Assembly: GCA_002482925.1 (NCBI GenBank)
Contig: DLGX01000012.1
Coordinates: 1 to 22,728, forward strand
DNA from: Candidatus Saccharibacteria bacterium UBA7683
GTDB lineage: Bacteria; Patescibacteriota; Saccharimonadia; Saccharimonadales; UBA7683
Reading direction: 5' to 3'
DNA: 22,728 nt
Shown: positions 1 through 6,692 of the stretch, piece by piece
Position numbering within the stretch: the stretch's first letter is position 1
How the letters are laid out: the number at the start of each line of letters is the position of its first letter
Position numbers and translations under genes: made by a program
Notes under the pieces: generated by a model
Databases searched by the model: none
The model's input: the letters and a program-made list of their open reading frames with translations, nothing else
Told to the model about the DNA's origin: nothing

Positions 1-120
1 TGCCTGGTGGACCTATGCCAAAATAATTGGCACCAGATCCTTCAAGAACTGATGCGGTGGAGAGAATTGTTGATTGTAGAGTATAACCGTCACGAGCGTG
101 GGATAGTACCCGAAGGGTAA
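1..120 (+). CDS. Orphan C-terminal tail of a probable serine integrase (copy 1, partial)
   Basis: An open frame enters from the left edge and stops at TAA 118-120. It encodes about 39 residues with the pattern VDL...NWH.I.QE.MRW.E.L.VE.NRH..G..PEG. An ungapped second copy at 810-926 shares 23 of 37 residues, and the differences are conservative (R/K, L/I, Y/W, V/I), so this is coding sequence under selection. The shared block starts at TGGTGGA (5-11), the same seven bases as the tmRNA 3' end where the integrase inserted. I infer that it is the displaced 3' end of a serine integrase gene, left at the far end of an integrated element. The stop lies 12 nt from the convergent stop of the next gene. 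I do not recognise the tail as a named domain. Confidence 0.5.
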   Translation, partial: CLVDLCQNNWHQILQELMRWRELLIVEYNRHERGIVPEG

Positions 121-132
121 TACACCTATATA

Positions 133-762
133 TTACGCAGGTTCTTCGGCTCCGTAGCCTGCAACAAAATGTCCTGCTTCACTATCTGTGCCTGTATGCA
201 GTACACGACTAGAACAAAATAACACCGCTTGTGCTAGTTTACCGTCACGAGGCTTGAGGTCAATGTGTCTAATAGTGCCAGGATCTACTGCATCAGCTGG
301 GCAATGAAGGTAACCTCCCTTGGTCTGTAGCGGTAGTTCCAGCGGGTCTTTATCAAGATAGGAAAGACGTCGGGTGTGTTGGTCGCTCAGGTTTAGCAGC
401 AGTCTCCAGACCAAACGTTCCTGGAGTGTATCAACATCACCAGTCAGTGCTGTATTCGCATCAGTGTCTAAATGAAACGGAGAGTCACCAGACTGCCTAA
501 TCAGTGATCGCCTAACAAAGTTAAAGTCTAGTCGTAAACCCGCAACTTCTATAGACGGTAACGTCGTTCGCATTCGCTTGCTCATCGGTAAGTCGCTCTC
601 AATATCGGCCATGCTTGCAAGGCTTGGAAAGTAACCAAAGCAACTATCCTGATCACCCTTAGCTCTATCAGTTAACTCTGTACCCACAGCTTCAATAAGA
701 GCTGCGTCAGGTAGCTCGACGTCAATAATACGAGGTGTAAAATCTACTTTTGTTGAAGGCAT
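133..762 (-). CDS. Putative Fe(II)/2-oxoglutarate-type oxygenase-like protein
   Basis: A 209-residue protein. The visible clues are HLD at residues 97-99 (HxD), a strand-like WRLLLNLS near 119-126, and a distal histidine at 189 in SSRVLHTG. This HxD...H spacing of about 90 residues fits the double-stranded beta-helix Fe(II)/2-oxoglutarate oxygenase fold. The usual 2OG-binding Arg/Lys after the distal His is not obvious, so substrate and cofactor use are unknown. It is a single cargo gene between two copies of the integrase-tail sequence. A TATAAT box lies 7 nt upstream of the ATG at 762, so the mRNA is probably leaderless. No signal peptide is seen, so it is probably cytoplasmic. Confidence 0.5.
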   Translation of the reverse strand: MPSTKVDFTPRIIDVELPDAALIEAVGTELTDRAKGDQDSCFGYFPSLASMADIESDLPMSKRMRTTLPSIEVAGLRLDFNFVRRSLIRQSGDSPFHLDTDANTALTGDVDTLQERLVWRLLLNLSDQHTRRLSYLDKDPLELPLQTKGGYLHCPADAVDPGTIRHIDLKPRDGKLAQAVLFCSSRVLHTGTDSEAGHFVAGYGAEEPA

Positions 763-769
763 AGATATA

Positions 770-798
770 ATTATACAAACCTAAGGCTTTAGTCCAAA
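770..798 (-). promoter_or_regulatory. Leaderless-type promoter of the oxygenase-like gene
   Basis: On the minus strand the -10 TATAAT (775-770) lies 7 nt before the ATG at 762, with a weak -35 TTTGGA (798-793) at 17-bp spacing. This would put the transcript start at or next to the start codon. Confidence 0.5.
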
Positions 799-808
799 GC
801 ATAGGCAT

Positions 809-817
809 TATGGTGGA
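809..817 (+). repeat. Left attachment-site core, direct repeat of ssrA 3' end
   Basis: TATGGTGGA at 809-817 is identical to 8356-8364 at the tmRNA 3' end. The shorter TGGTGGA is also at 5-11. After the core, copies 1 and 2 both read CCTA and carry TTGGCACC exactly 22 nt downstream of the core start (27-34 and 833-840), which could be an integrase-binding half-site. I infer that this is the left boundary (attL-type) of the 7.5-kb element that ends at 8358. Confidence 0.55.
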
Positions 818-926
818 CCTAGTGCGAAAAAATTGGCACCCGATTATGCAAGAACAGATGCGATGGAAAGAAATACTATATGTAGAGTGGAACAGGCATC
901 AGAAGGGGTATATACCCGAAGGGTGA
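810..926 (+). CDS. Orphan C-terminal tail of a probable serine integrase (copy 2)
   Basis: A 38-codon frame from ATG 810 to TGA 924-926, homologous without gaps to the frame ending at 120. Its first codons, ATG GTG GAC, lie on the att core in the same phase as codons 503-505 (ATG GTG GAG) of the integrase at 6851-8398. In a circular excised element the integrase would therefore read straight into this tail. It ends in ...PEG-stop just 7 nt from the convergent methyltransferase stop. The frame is open upstream to 771, but no integrase body precedes it. It may be untranslated in the integrated state. A short independent peptide is the alternative reading. Confidence 0.5.
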   Translation: MVDLVRKNWHPIMQEQMRWKEILYVEWNRHQKGYIPEG

Positions 927-933
927 TGCACTA

Positions 934-1632
934 TCAAGCAGTAAGTCTATAGTAGACTTGATCGTCACCTTCTTCTGCAATCGCTTCAATTTCAGAGAAG
1001 ATAGGTTGATCTGATTTTTTCTCTAGGTGGAGAGTACGACCGTAAACCGTTCCATTCTCAGTTCCGATATTAGCTCCCCAACGTCCTAAATTTGATTTGA
1101 GCTCTTCCAGCAAATTATCTAAGGTTTCAGGCACCGCAGGATCAGTCACTACCTCGAATGAGTCAATCAAGAGGTGTCCTCCTATACGAAGTGAGTTATA
1201 AGCTGACTCTATGCCTGACAGAGGGTGTGCGAAGTGCTGAAACGTCAATGAGGCAACTGCCAAATCGACAGACTCTGGCTGAATAGTGTCGCTGGGCTGC
1301 CAAGTGTCGGGTCGTTGAAAATCACCGAACACCCATTCAATGTCCTCGTCTACAGTTCGATTATTAGAAATAGCCGTAAAGCCAATTGCTCTCACTTTGC
1401 CATCTCTCCACGCCATAGCTTCTCGCAGGAACGTACCGTACCCAGCCCCAATATCTAAAACAGTTGGCATCTCAACGTCAGGGAGAAGCTGCAATGTTGC
1501 GAGTCCGCTTCGAGCTATGCCTCCAAAGTAATAGTCGTCTGCATCAACGGCATGGACGTATCGTTTATCAAGATACACAGCACCTTCAAACTGATCAGCA
1601 CACACCTGTTCAACTGCCCGGGAAGTAATCAT
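934..1632 (-). CDS. SAM-dependent class I methyltransferase
   Basis: A 232-residue cytoplasmic protein with a Rossmann-type methyltransferase core. Motif I VLDIGAGYG is at about 58-66, the acidic post-II region FGDF near 102-105, motif IV-like VDLAVASLTFQHF at 122-134, and RIGGHLLIDS at about 149-158. The pattern resembles the Methyltransf_11/25 group of small-molecule methyltransferases, and the substrate cannot be told. I start at ATG 1632 rather than the upstream TTG because a perfect TATAAT (1644-1639) overlaps the upstream codons and lies 6 nt before this ATG, which suggests a leaderless mRNA. It is the first gene inside the left end of the ssrA element and is convergent with integrase tail 2. 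Confidence 0.8.
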   Translation of the reverse strand: MITSRAVEQVCADQFEGAVYLDKRYVHAVDADDYYFGGIARSGLATLQLLPDVEMPTVLDIGAGYGTFLREAMAWRDGKVRAIGFTAISNNRTVDEDIEWVFGDFQRPDTWQPSDTIQPESVDLAVASLTFQHFAHPLSGIESAYNSLRIGGHLLIDSFEVVTDPAVPETLDNLLEELKSNLGRWGANIGTENGTVYGRTLHLEKKSDQPIFSEIEAIAEEGDDQVYYRLTA

Positions 1633-1638
1633 TGTGCG

Positions 1639-1667
1639 ATTATACAATAATTAGTATCAAGATGCAA
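1639..1667 (-). promoter_or_regulatory. Promoter of the methyltransferase gene
   Basis: The minus-strand -10 is TATAAT (1644-1639), with a weak -35 TTGCAT (1667-1662) at 17-bp spacing. The -10 ends 6 nt before the ATG. The rest of 1668-1866 holds only a weak, probably spurious hydrophobic ORF. Confidence 0.5.
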
Positions 1668-1866
1668 TACATTAGTGTCGTAAAAGTCAGCTTGTGCGTA
1701 CTACTTTTGACCTCAATTAGCGTCGCACAATATGTGTTGTCAGACATAGCCCACTACTGTTGGTGTGTGTCACTTTCGAAAAAAGGAAAAGTCAAGGGCA
1801 GGTTGGAAATGTAGCGACCTCTGTTAAAAAACTTATTATACAATGTAGACTGAAATAACTAGAAAA

Positions 1867-2562
1867 TTACGTGTAGATAGGTGTTACAAGTTTTATTGCA
1901 GGATTAAATCTAGAGTTGTCAAATTGATAACCCGCAACCGCATTAACAGCTTCTTCACCAGTAGCGGCGTCGATAAAGTATGCATGTTCATACCTATACT
2001 TTTCGTCGGTCACTAGCAGGTGCAACTTTACAAGATCATATAATCGAGCCGCCTTAGAGGTATTAGTAGTCTTTTTTAGCTCCACCACAGCTAGGTTTTG
2101 TATTGTGCCACGCTGATGAAAAATAATATCAGGAAAGATTGCTTTGGTAATTTTCTTTCCGTTTGTCTTTTTTAAGATAAAAGCTACGAGGTCAAGCTCT
2201 TCATCGTATACAAGATTATTCGGGTTTCGTAATTGCTTGCGTAGGTATTCTACCTGCTCCAGTGTTACAGTCTCGTCACGAAGGATTGAATGATTGACGC
2301 CACTGCGGTGAATATCGCCTTGTTCATCCAAGAAATCAGCCATCTCTTCTAGGAGTTTTGCGGGATCTATAGATAATCGCTTTGGACCACTAAGATTTTT
2401 GTTATATTCACAGTCAACATGCCAACCAGGAATCAAATGTTGATAGTGTTCCGCCAACTTATGAGTTATCGATCGTTCATTTAGATCGAGCCGTAAAATA
2501 TATTCGTCGTTCAGGTGAAGAATCTTTAGGCCACTATTAACCACTTCATCCAGAGGTGTCAC
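1867..2562 (-). CDS. PD-(D/E)XK nuclease-fold protein, likely restriction component
   Basis: A 231-residue protein. PD at residues 144-145 (FPDIIFHQRG) and ELKK at 161-164 give the PD...(D/E)xK pattern, with D145, E161 and K163 as expected metal and catalytic residues. Upstream, a helix containing E38 and the block WHVDCEYNK (47-55) with PKRL (60-63) match a widespread uncharacterised restriction-endonuclease-like family (VDxEYN...PKRL...PDII.H.RG...V.E.KK). The start is GTG at 2562, three bases after the stop of the DGQHR gene, so the genes are co-transcribed and probably translationally coupled. It is last in the methyltransferase-nuclease-DGQHR operon. I infer DNA cleavage. Sequence specificity is unknown. 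Confidence 0.75.
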   Translation of the reverse strand: MTPLDEVVNSGLKILHLNDEYILRLDLNERSITHKLAEHYQHLIPGWHVDCEYNKNLSGPKRLSIDPAKLLEEMADFLDEQGDIHRSGVNHSILRDETVTLEQVEYLRKQLRNPNNLVYDEELDLVAFILKKTNGKKITKAIFPDIIFHQRGTIQNLAVVELKKTTNTSKAARLYDLVKLHLLVTDEKYRYEHAYFIDAATGEEAVNAVAGYQFDNSRFNPAIKLVTPIYT

Positions 2563-2565
2563 GTG

Positions 2566-3747
2566 CTACTCAACGTCCTTGATACCAAAGCACTCTTCGA
2601 GTATCTTTTTGGAAAACATTCTGTATTGACTAGAAGTATAGCCGAATTTTCCTTTAGTGAAATCAATCGACGTAAGTTTTTCAAAAGAAGATCTATAGAA
2701 TTCAACATCATGCCCCACGCCCTTATGCTTGATAAGTGTCTGATAAGCCATTATAAATCCGTTGATGGATATAGTGGATAACAGCTTTGAGTCCTTTGAC
2801 TCCCAATCCTCCTCAAATACACTTTTGAGAGCTGAGAAGTAAGTGGTAAATTCAACTACCATGAATTTTATATATTCATTAAGCAATTCTCTGTCTTTTG
2901 AACCGATAAGATTGTTTCCAGTTTCCTTTGACCAATGATAATAGAGATTATCTTTTCTGCCTGAGTCCGTTATAGCGACTAAGGTTCTGAGTGCGTATTT
3001 AACAATTGACGCAACCTTGATTCGAGCGGTTTCTGTAGAAGAGAGCTCCAATAAGTTGTAGAATGGCGACCTTTGGTTAAGCTGAACGAGAACTCTCCGA
3101 GCAATTCCATAGTCGGAAAACGGATCACGAAGTGTTTGAATAAATAGGAGTAGGTCTGCTGGTACAGGTCTTGCATTCGAGTTTATGTCCAGGAAAATAC
3201 TACTCTCGTATTTGAGACGGTCATCATATGTCATGGTCTCTGGGTAAACAAGGCCAGTTACAAGAAGGTGTAACTTCTTCCTCAGTGGCTTAATTGTATT
3301 TTCGAGTATGTCAGCACCCTCGTGATGCGCAAATATTCGATGCTGTCCATCGATGACACATATCGTATTAAATTCATTCGGCAGTACAAGCTTGTAGTTA
3401 CCGTAACCCTTTATTTCATTAATGTTGGCTCTATGTTCAGTCTTTTCATCAATGAAATACGCTTCTGGCGGTAGGCTTACGATAATATTGTTAAAGAATG
3501 TAGTCCCAGTACTGGCTAGGTACTTACGTATGCTTGTAATACGACCTTTTTTTATGAGCCGTTGATAAAATTCCATCGACTGATCCCAATTATCTTTTCT
3601 TAGTACATAAGAGTTTGCCATTAGCTTTTCAGCGGACATCATAAACGATACCATTCTTACATTTCCTGTTAGACCCGTATGTTGCTGGGGGTATATGATG
3701 CTTGCGGTTATTTTGTCATCTTGATCAGATGCATCAAGAATGCCCAC
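2566..3747 (-). CDS. DGQHR-domain protein (DndB/DpdB-like)
   Basis: A 393-residue protein with the diagnostic VIDGQHR at about 131-137, then FLDINSNARPV (185-195), which is the family signature. DGQHR proteins share a ParB/sulfiredoxin-like core and include DndB of the phosphorothioate (Dnd) system and DpdB of the 7-deazaguanine DNA system. Here none of the other Dnd or Dpd genes are visible. The ORF track start is GTG 3747, but the frame stays open further upstream and overlaps the preceding nuclease-like ORF. The two together (about 577 aa) look like one gene split by a +1 frameshift near 3775-3781. If so, this protein is the C-terminal two-thirds of the original. Its role (DNA binding, regulation or modification accessory) is inferred from the family. 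Confidence 0.8.
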   Translation of the reverse strand: MGILDASDQDDKITASIIYPQQHTGLTGNVRMVSFMMSAEKLMANSYVLRKDNWDQSMEFYQRLIKKGRITSIRKYLASTGTTFFNNIIVSLPPEAYFIDEKTEHRANINEIKGYGNYKLVLPNEFNTICVIDGQHRIFAHHEGADILENTIKPLRKKLHLLVTGLVYPETMTYDDRLKYESSIFLDINSNARPVPADLLLFIQTLRDPFSDYGIARRVLVQLNQRSPFYNLLELSSTETARIKVASIVKYALRTLVAITDSGRKDNLYYHWSKETGNNLIGSKDRELLNEYIKFMVVEFTTYFSALKSVFEEDWESKDSKLLSTISINGFIMAYQTLIKHKGVGHDVEFYRSSFEKLTSIDFTKGKFGYTSSQYRMFSKKILEECFGIKDVE

Positions 3748-4285
3748 TTCCCGCTTTGTTAAGCCTAAGAACCGATCTTGCCGAGTAACGAATGTTCTTC
3801 GTTAATTCCTGTAAATAATTCAACGAGCTATTTTCCACTATTTTTATTGGCTTGAAATGGGCTATATCATCTTCTGTAGGATTGAGCTTCTCTCTAGTGA
3901 AATACAAATAAAACACATGGTATTCGGAATTTATATATGGATCAAATTTTTCAAACTTATCTTGAAAGTTTTCTTTAGCCCAATTTATGAGTTCATCTTC
4001 ATGCTGACGTACGTCATCATAGAATACTTTAGTTTTTTTAAGATGACCTTTTATTTTGTCTGTCTTAGTAGTTGTTTCTTCATAAACTAAAATAATATTC
4101 TCGTAGAGGAGAATTCCGTCAATGTCGCCAGTTTGAAGTCCGAATTTTACGTCACCTTTTTTTACGGTTGAGCAGTACTCAAAACCTGCATTTTGAAATG
4201 TATATCGAATTTTTCGCCCAAACGCCTTCCTTGCACGTTCGGCAAGCTCTTCTTTAGTCAGCTTTCTTCTTTTTCGCTTCGGCAT
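3734..4285 (-). CDS. Nuclease-like N-terminal half of a split DGQHR protein
   Basis: A 183-residue basic protein starting at ATG 4285; the GTG one codon upstream is less likely. GDIDGILLYENIILVYEETT (about 53-72), followed by a Lys-rich helix with HLKK (about 81-84), resembles a restriction-endonuclease-fold core (acidic strand, then E.T instead of E.K). Such a domain commonly lies N-terminal to the DGQHR domain in full-length family members. Its start overlaps the methyltransferase end by 32 nt and its end overlaps the DGQHR frame by 14 nt. After residues NIRYSA the other frame reads DRFLGLTKREVGI, a more natural continuation than its own end (SVLRLNKAGSGHS). Probably half of a frameshifted gene, though natural splitting is possible. 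Confidence 0.6.
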   Translation of the reverse strand: MPKRKRRKLTKEELAERARKAFGRKIRYTFQNAGFEYCSTVKKGDVKFGLQTGDIDGILLYENIILVYEETTTKTDKIKGHLKKTKVFYDDVRQHEDELINWAKENFQDKFEKFDPYINSEYHVFYLYFTREKLNPTEDDIAHFKPIKIVENSSLNYLQELTKNIRYSARSVLRLNKAGSGHS

Positions 4286-5207
4286 CACTGGAATTTACAA
4301 AATGGGCTGGTCTCCGTGCCACTGCCTGTTTCTGATCTGGCTCATAAACAGGTTTGTCCTCTCTGTATCTTATAGTACCAGCAAAAGCCTCCTCAGTGCG
4401 AGTTTTAGCAATATCGCAGTACGACTTTTCAGTATCGGCACCCACAAAACGTCTGCCCTCTAGTGCCGCTGCTACAGCCGTAGCTCCCGAGCCAAAGAAT
4501 GGGTCTAACACAAGACCGTTTTCTGGTGTAAGTGCTTTAATTAATCTTTGTGGAATAGCTATGGGAAACTGGCAAGGATGTTCAGTTTTCTCTACATGAT
4601 GTGCTTTAACATTCGGTATTTCCCATACGTCGGAAGGGTTTTTACCGAGCGGATTACCACTAAATTGCCCCTTTTTATCGCCTTTGTAGTATTTTTTTCC
4701 TGGGTACTTCTGGGGAACTCTAACGCTATCTAGGTCAAAGCTATACTCTTTACCCTTGGTGTACCACATAATCACTTCATGGCGACCGCTGAACCTGTTG
4801 GAGGCATTGTACCCGTGACCAAATGTCCACACCATCCGATTTCTAAGGATCAAATTTTCGGCAATCTCTTTGTTATCATGATGCTTAATAACTTCGTGCA
4901 CCATAAAGTCCAGGGGTGTTACCACATTATTTTTAACATGATACCCAACCTGCCAACACATACTTCCACCATCCTTTAAGACTCGGTATATTTCTGGGAG
5001 TAGTTCGGTGTGTTTCTCAAAAAATGTTTGTAGATCATCCTTTGGATCTTCATAAGACTTGCCCATACAATATGGTGGGGAGGTTACCACAAGATCAACA
5101 ACCCCATCGGGCATACTCTTAAGTAGCTCCAGGCAGTCTCCATTGTAAAGAGTGCTCTGATTATCTATGGAAAAAGTTGTATTGATTTTTTGTGTAGTCT
5201 TAGCCAT
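4254..5207 (-). CDS. Beta-class type II DNA methyltransferase (N4-cytosine or N6-adenine)
   Basis: A 317-residue methyltransferase that transfers a methyl group from SAM to an exocyclic amine in DNA. Catalytic motif IV is VTSPPY (41-46), near the N-terminus. The SAM-binding motif DPFFGSGATAVAA (235-247) is near the C-terminus, with HPCQFPIAIPQRLI at about 210-223 before it. This order defines the beta group. TSPPY favours N4-cytosine but is also found in N6-adenine enzymes. It is the first gene of the operon and overlaps the nuclease-like gene, the usual layout of restriction-modification loci, where it would protect host DNA. There is no clear Shine-Dalgarno before the ATG. The upstream region has an imperfect inverted repeat (5223-5240, CCATAAT...ATGATGG) that could be an operator. 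Confidence 0.9.
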   Translation of the reverse strand: MAKTTQKINTTFSIDNQSTLYNGDCLELLKSMPDGVVDLVVTSPPYCMGKSYEDPKDDLQTFFEKHTELLPEIYRVLKDGGSMCWQVGYHVKNNVVTPLDFMVHEVIKHHDNKEIAENLILRNRMVWTFGHGYNASNRFSGRHEVIMWYTKGKEYSFDLDSVRVPQKYPGKKYYKGDKKGQFSGNPLGKNPSDVWEIPNVKAHHVEKTEHPCQFPIAIPQRLIKALTPENGLVLDPFFGSGATAVAAALEGRRFVGADTEKSYCDIAKTRTEEAFAGTIRYREDKPVYEPDQKQAVARRPAHFVNSSDAEAKKKKAD

Positions 5208-5273
5208 TGTTAACTTAAGTCTACCATAATCGTTATGATGGATCCAGGACTACGGCTTTAATTTTTAACATTG

Positions 5274-5297
5274 TAAAAAATTAGCCTGGCTAATTGC
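5274..5297 (-). terminator. Intrinsic terminator after the secreted protein gene
   Basis: On the minus strand ATTAGCC and GGCTAAT arms (5294-5280) form a short perfect hairpin followed by a T run (5280-5274). It lies just downstream of the stop of the 5325-5825 gene and separates it from the methyltransferase operon. Confidence 0.7.
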
Positions 5298-5324
5298 GTG
5301 TCTCTGATTTTCAAAGAGTGTAAT

Positions 5325-5825
5325 TTACTTCTGTTCCTCAACCTTCACTGTATAACTCTTCACTGCGCTAGTATTCACATCAATGTAGTAGTTACCAGCT
5401 GGTTTATCTACAATCTCAGAACTAGACTTAGACCCGATGGTAGAAGCGTCTTGTACGGCTACATCAAGTTCACCAGCTTCGTTCTTAGTCTTAGTTGTGC
5501 CGTCTTTAAGTATGTAGATTAAAGCTGTGCCAGTATCGGTTGAAGCTTCTACTGTGTAGGTGATTCTTACCTTACCACCAGTGAGTGCAAAACTATCACT
5601 AATACCTTCTTCTTTTGTGTCACTAAATTCTTTCACAACCTGCCAACTATTTGGCTCCTCAGGCGTGTTTTGAGCCGTTTCTGAGCCGTTTTGTGTTGAA
5701 GATGAGTTAGTAGTGGTTTCTTTTGTATCTCCAAAGACTGCTCCGATTGTTCCTAAGATCAAAAGAACGATCATTACAGTCCAAACCTTGTGTCTTACAA
5801 ACCAGTTTTTGTCGTTACTATTCAT
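5325..5825 (-). CDS. Membrane-anchored extracellular protein, function unknown
   Basis: A 166-residue protein. The start is set at ATG 5825 because AGAAGGG lies about 9 nt upstream; 14 extra in-frame codons precede it. A short charged N-terminus is followed by a transmembrane segment (VWTVMIVLLILGTIGAVFG, about residues 14-32), then a Thr/Ser/Asn/Glu-rich linker and a C-terminal domain of alternating beta-like strands (KVRITYTVEAS, ALIYILKDG, GNYYIDVN, SYTVKVEE). This looks like a small beta-sandwich outside the cell on a signal anchor. I do not recognise the family. It is divergent from the XRE regulator, shares its operator-like region, and is therefore a likely target. Confidence 0.65.
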   Translation of the reverse strand: MNSNDKNWFVRHKVWTVMIVLLILGTIGAVFGDTKETTTNSSSTQNGSETAQNTPEEPNSWQVVKEFSDTKEEGISDSFALTGGKVRITYTVEASTDTGTALIYILKDGTTKTKNEAGELDVAVQDASTIGSKSSSEIVDKPAGNYYIDVNTSAVKSYTVKVEEQK

Positions 5826-5840
5826 GATAATTATCCCTTC

Positions 5841-5910
5841 TTGATTACATTTGTCATCAGTATACATAATACTATGACATTTGTCAGTGGTTACTTACTT
5901 TTGTAATCAA
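5841..5910. promoter_or_regulatory. Divergent promoter/operator region of the XRE regulator
   Basis: The region has an exact 9-bp inverted repeat, TTGATTACA (5841-5849) and TGTAATCAA (5902-5910). Inside it are direct repeats of ACATTTGTCA exactly 30 bp apart (5847-5856 and 5877-5886) and a degenerate third copy (5897-5906). It sits between a secreted-protein gene and an XRE gene, so autoregulation and control of both is the natural inference. A candidate plus-strand promoter is TTGTCA (5881) with TAATCA at 17 bp. Confidence 0.6.
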
Positions 5911-5922
5911 TAGGCTTGAGGT

Positions 5923-6150
5923 ATGAAAACAACCTCAATTGATAGCGTATACAAAGAACTAGGCAAGCGAATTGTTAAAGCACGATCAGACAAAGGAATG
6001 AGTCAGGAAAAGCTAGCAAGTGCAAGCAGCATAGATCGTTCTCATATGGGCTTTATTGAACAAGGTAGACGAAAGCCTACACTATCTACGCTCTACAAGA
6101 TTTCACAGACACTTAACGTATCCCTCGAACAACTATTTAAGGGTCTGTAG
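5923..6150 (+). CDS. XRE/Cro-C1 family helix-turn-helix regulator
   Basis: A 75-residue protein that is essentially one HTH_3 domain: LGKRIVKARSDKGMSQEKLA, a recognition helix around SSIDRSHMGFIEQGRRKP, then TLSTLYKISQTLNVSLEQLF. It has no partner or dimerisation domain. Size and sequence fit C-proteins of restriction-modification loci and phage-type repressors. It is close to the methyltransferase/nuclease operon but separated by a divergent gene with its own terminator. The repeats just upstream (5841-5910) are probably its operator. Its 3' end overlaps the convergent 85-aa ORF by 18 bp. Confidence 0.9.
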   Translation: MKTTSIDSVYKELGKRIVKARSDKGMSQEKLASASSIDRSHMGFIEQGRRKPTLSTLYKISQTLNVSLEQLFKGL

Positions 6151-6390
6151 TTCTAGAACGGGAACTTCATCAAGCTCTCTCATTAATGCTGTGACGATTT
6201 CATGAGGTAGACCACCGCCCATGTTGAAGGCAAACATAGATTTTAGAGTTCCACTAACATATGTAAGATCTACTAGGCTCATGTTTATAGATTTGCAGAA
6301 ATTATTCAGATGTTTTTCCATGATTGGCTTTGTAATTGGATTCTGAATTAGATACGAGAATGAGTATGTTTCTGATATTGCTCTTGCCAT
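6133..6390 (-). CDS. Small hypothetical protein (85 aa)
   Basis: An 85-residue soluble protein with helical segments, a GGGLPHEIVTALMREL stretch near residues 58-73 and no recognised domain. Support for a real gene is moderate: a TAGTAT box lies 6 nt before the ATG at 6390, the same leaderless spacing as several other genes here, and the composition is protein-like. It converges on and overlaps the XRE gene by 18 bp. Function unknown. Confidence 0.5.
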   Translation of the reverse strand: MARAISETYSFSYLIQNPITKPIMEKHLNNFCKSINMSLVDLTYVSGTLKSMFAFNMGGGLPHEIVTALMRELDEVPVLELQTLK

Positions 6391-6481
6391 GGCTACATAC
6401 TAAGGTATATGCTTAAATAATTATGGTATAGTAAGTTTTATTTTGGCAATAACAGAGACGGAAGAGAGAAGTTCTCAGGCC

Positions 6482-6540
6482 TTGACAGATTTTTTCACAG
6501 AGCCTACAAACTTGATTATTATAAGCAAAACCGTTATAAT
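6482..6540 (+). promoter_or_regulatory. Tandem promoters driving the integrase operon
   Basis: Two overlapping sigma-70-like promoters. The upstream one has a perfect -35 TTGACA (6482-6487), 17 bp, then TACAAA (6505-6510). The downstream one has TTGATT (6512-6517), 17 bp, then a perfect -10 TATAAT (6535-6540). Transcription from the second would start near 6547, just before a pair of hairpins. Nothing else convincing lies between 6391 and 6480 except the promoter of the convergent small gene. Confidence 0.65.
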
Positions 6541-6546
6541 AAAAGT

Positions 6547-6692
6547 AGGAAAGATGACAGTCGAAGTCATCTTGGTGTCTCGGGCAAACGCCAAACTTAT
6601 ATCAGTTAGACACGCACAGCACAATTTTCTTAATTTAAGGTGATACAAAGTAGCACTCTATTTTGCACCTTAGGAAAATGTGGTGTTAGCAA
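6547..6692 (+). other. Structured leader RNA of the integrase operon
   Basis: The leader starts at the predicted transcript start. AAGATGAC/GTCATCTT (6551-6558, 6566-6573) is a perfect 8-bp stem. TTGGTGT/ACGCCAA (6572-6578, 6588-6594) follows at once, with a 7-bp stem including one G-T pair. Then TAAGGTG/CACCTTA (6636-6642, 6666-6672) lies shortly before an AGGA and the 50-aa ORF. No T run follows the hairpins, so they are not simple terminators. I do not recognise a known riboswitch class. Confidence 0.4.

Noticed and set aside
1632..1814. 60-aa hydrophobic plus-strand ORF
   Set aside because: It begins antisense to the methyltransferase start, covers that gene's promoter and has no ribosome-binding site.
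5223..5240. Inverted repeat before the methyltransferase as a definite C-box
   Set aside because: The repeat is imperfect and does not match the XRE operator-like repeats at 5841-5910, so it is mentioned only as a possibility.
6443..6643. 66-aa plus-strand ORF
   Set aside because: TTG start, no ribosome-binding site, and it overlaps both integrase promoters and the leader hairpins. The composition is not convincing.
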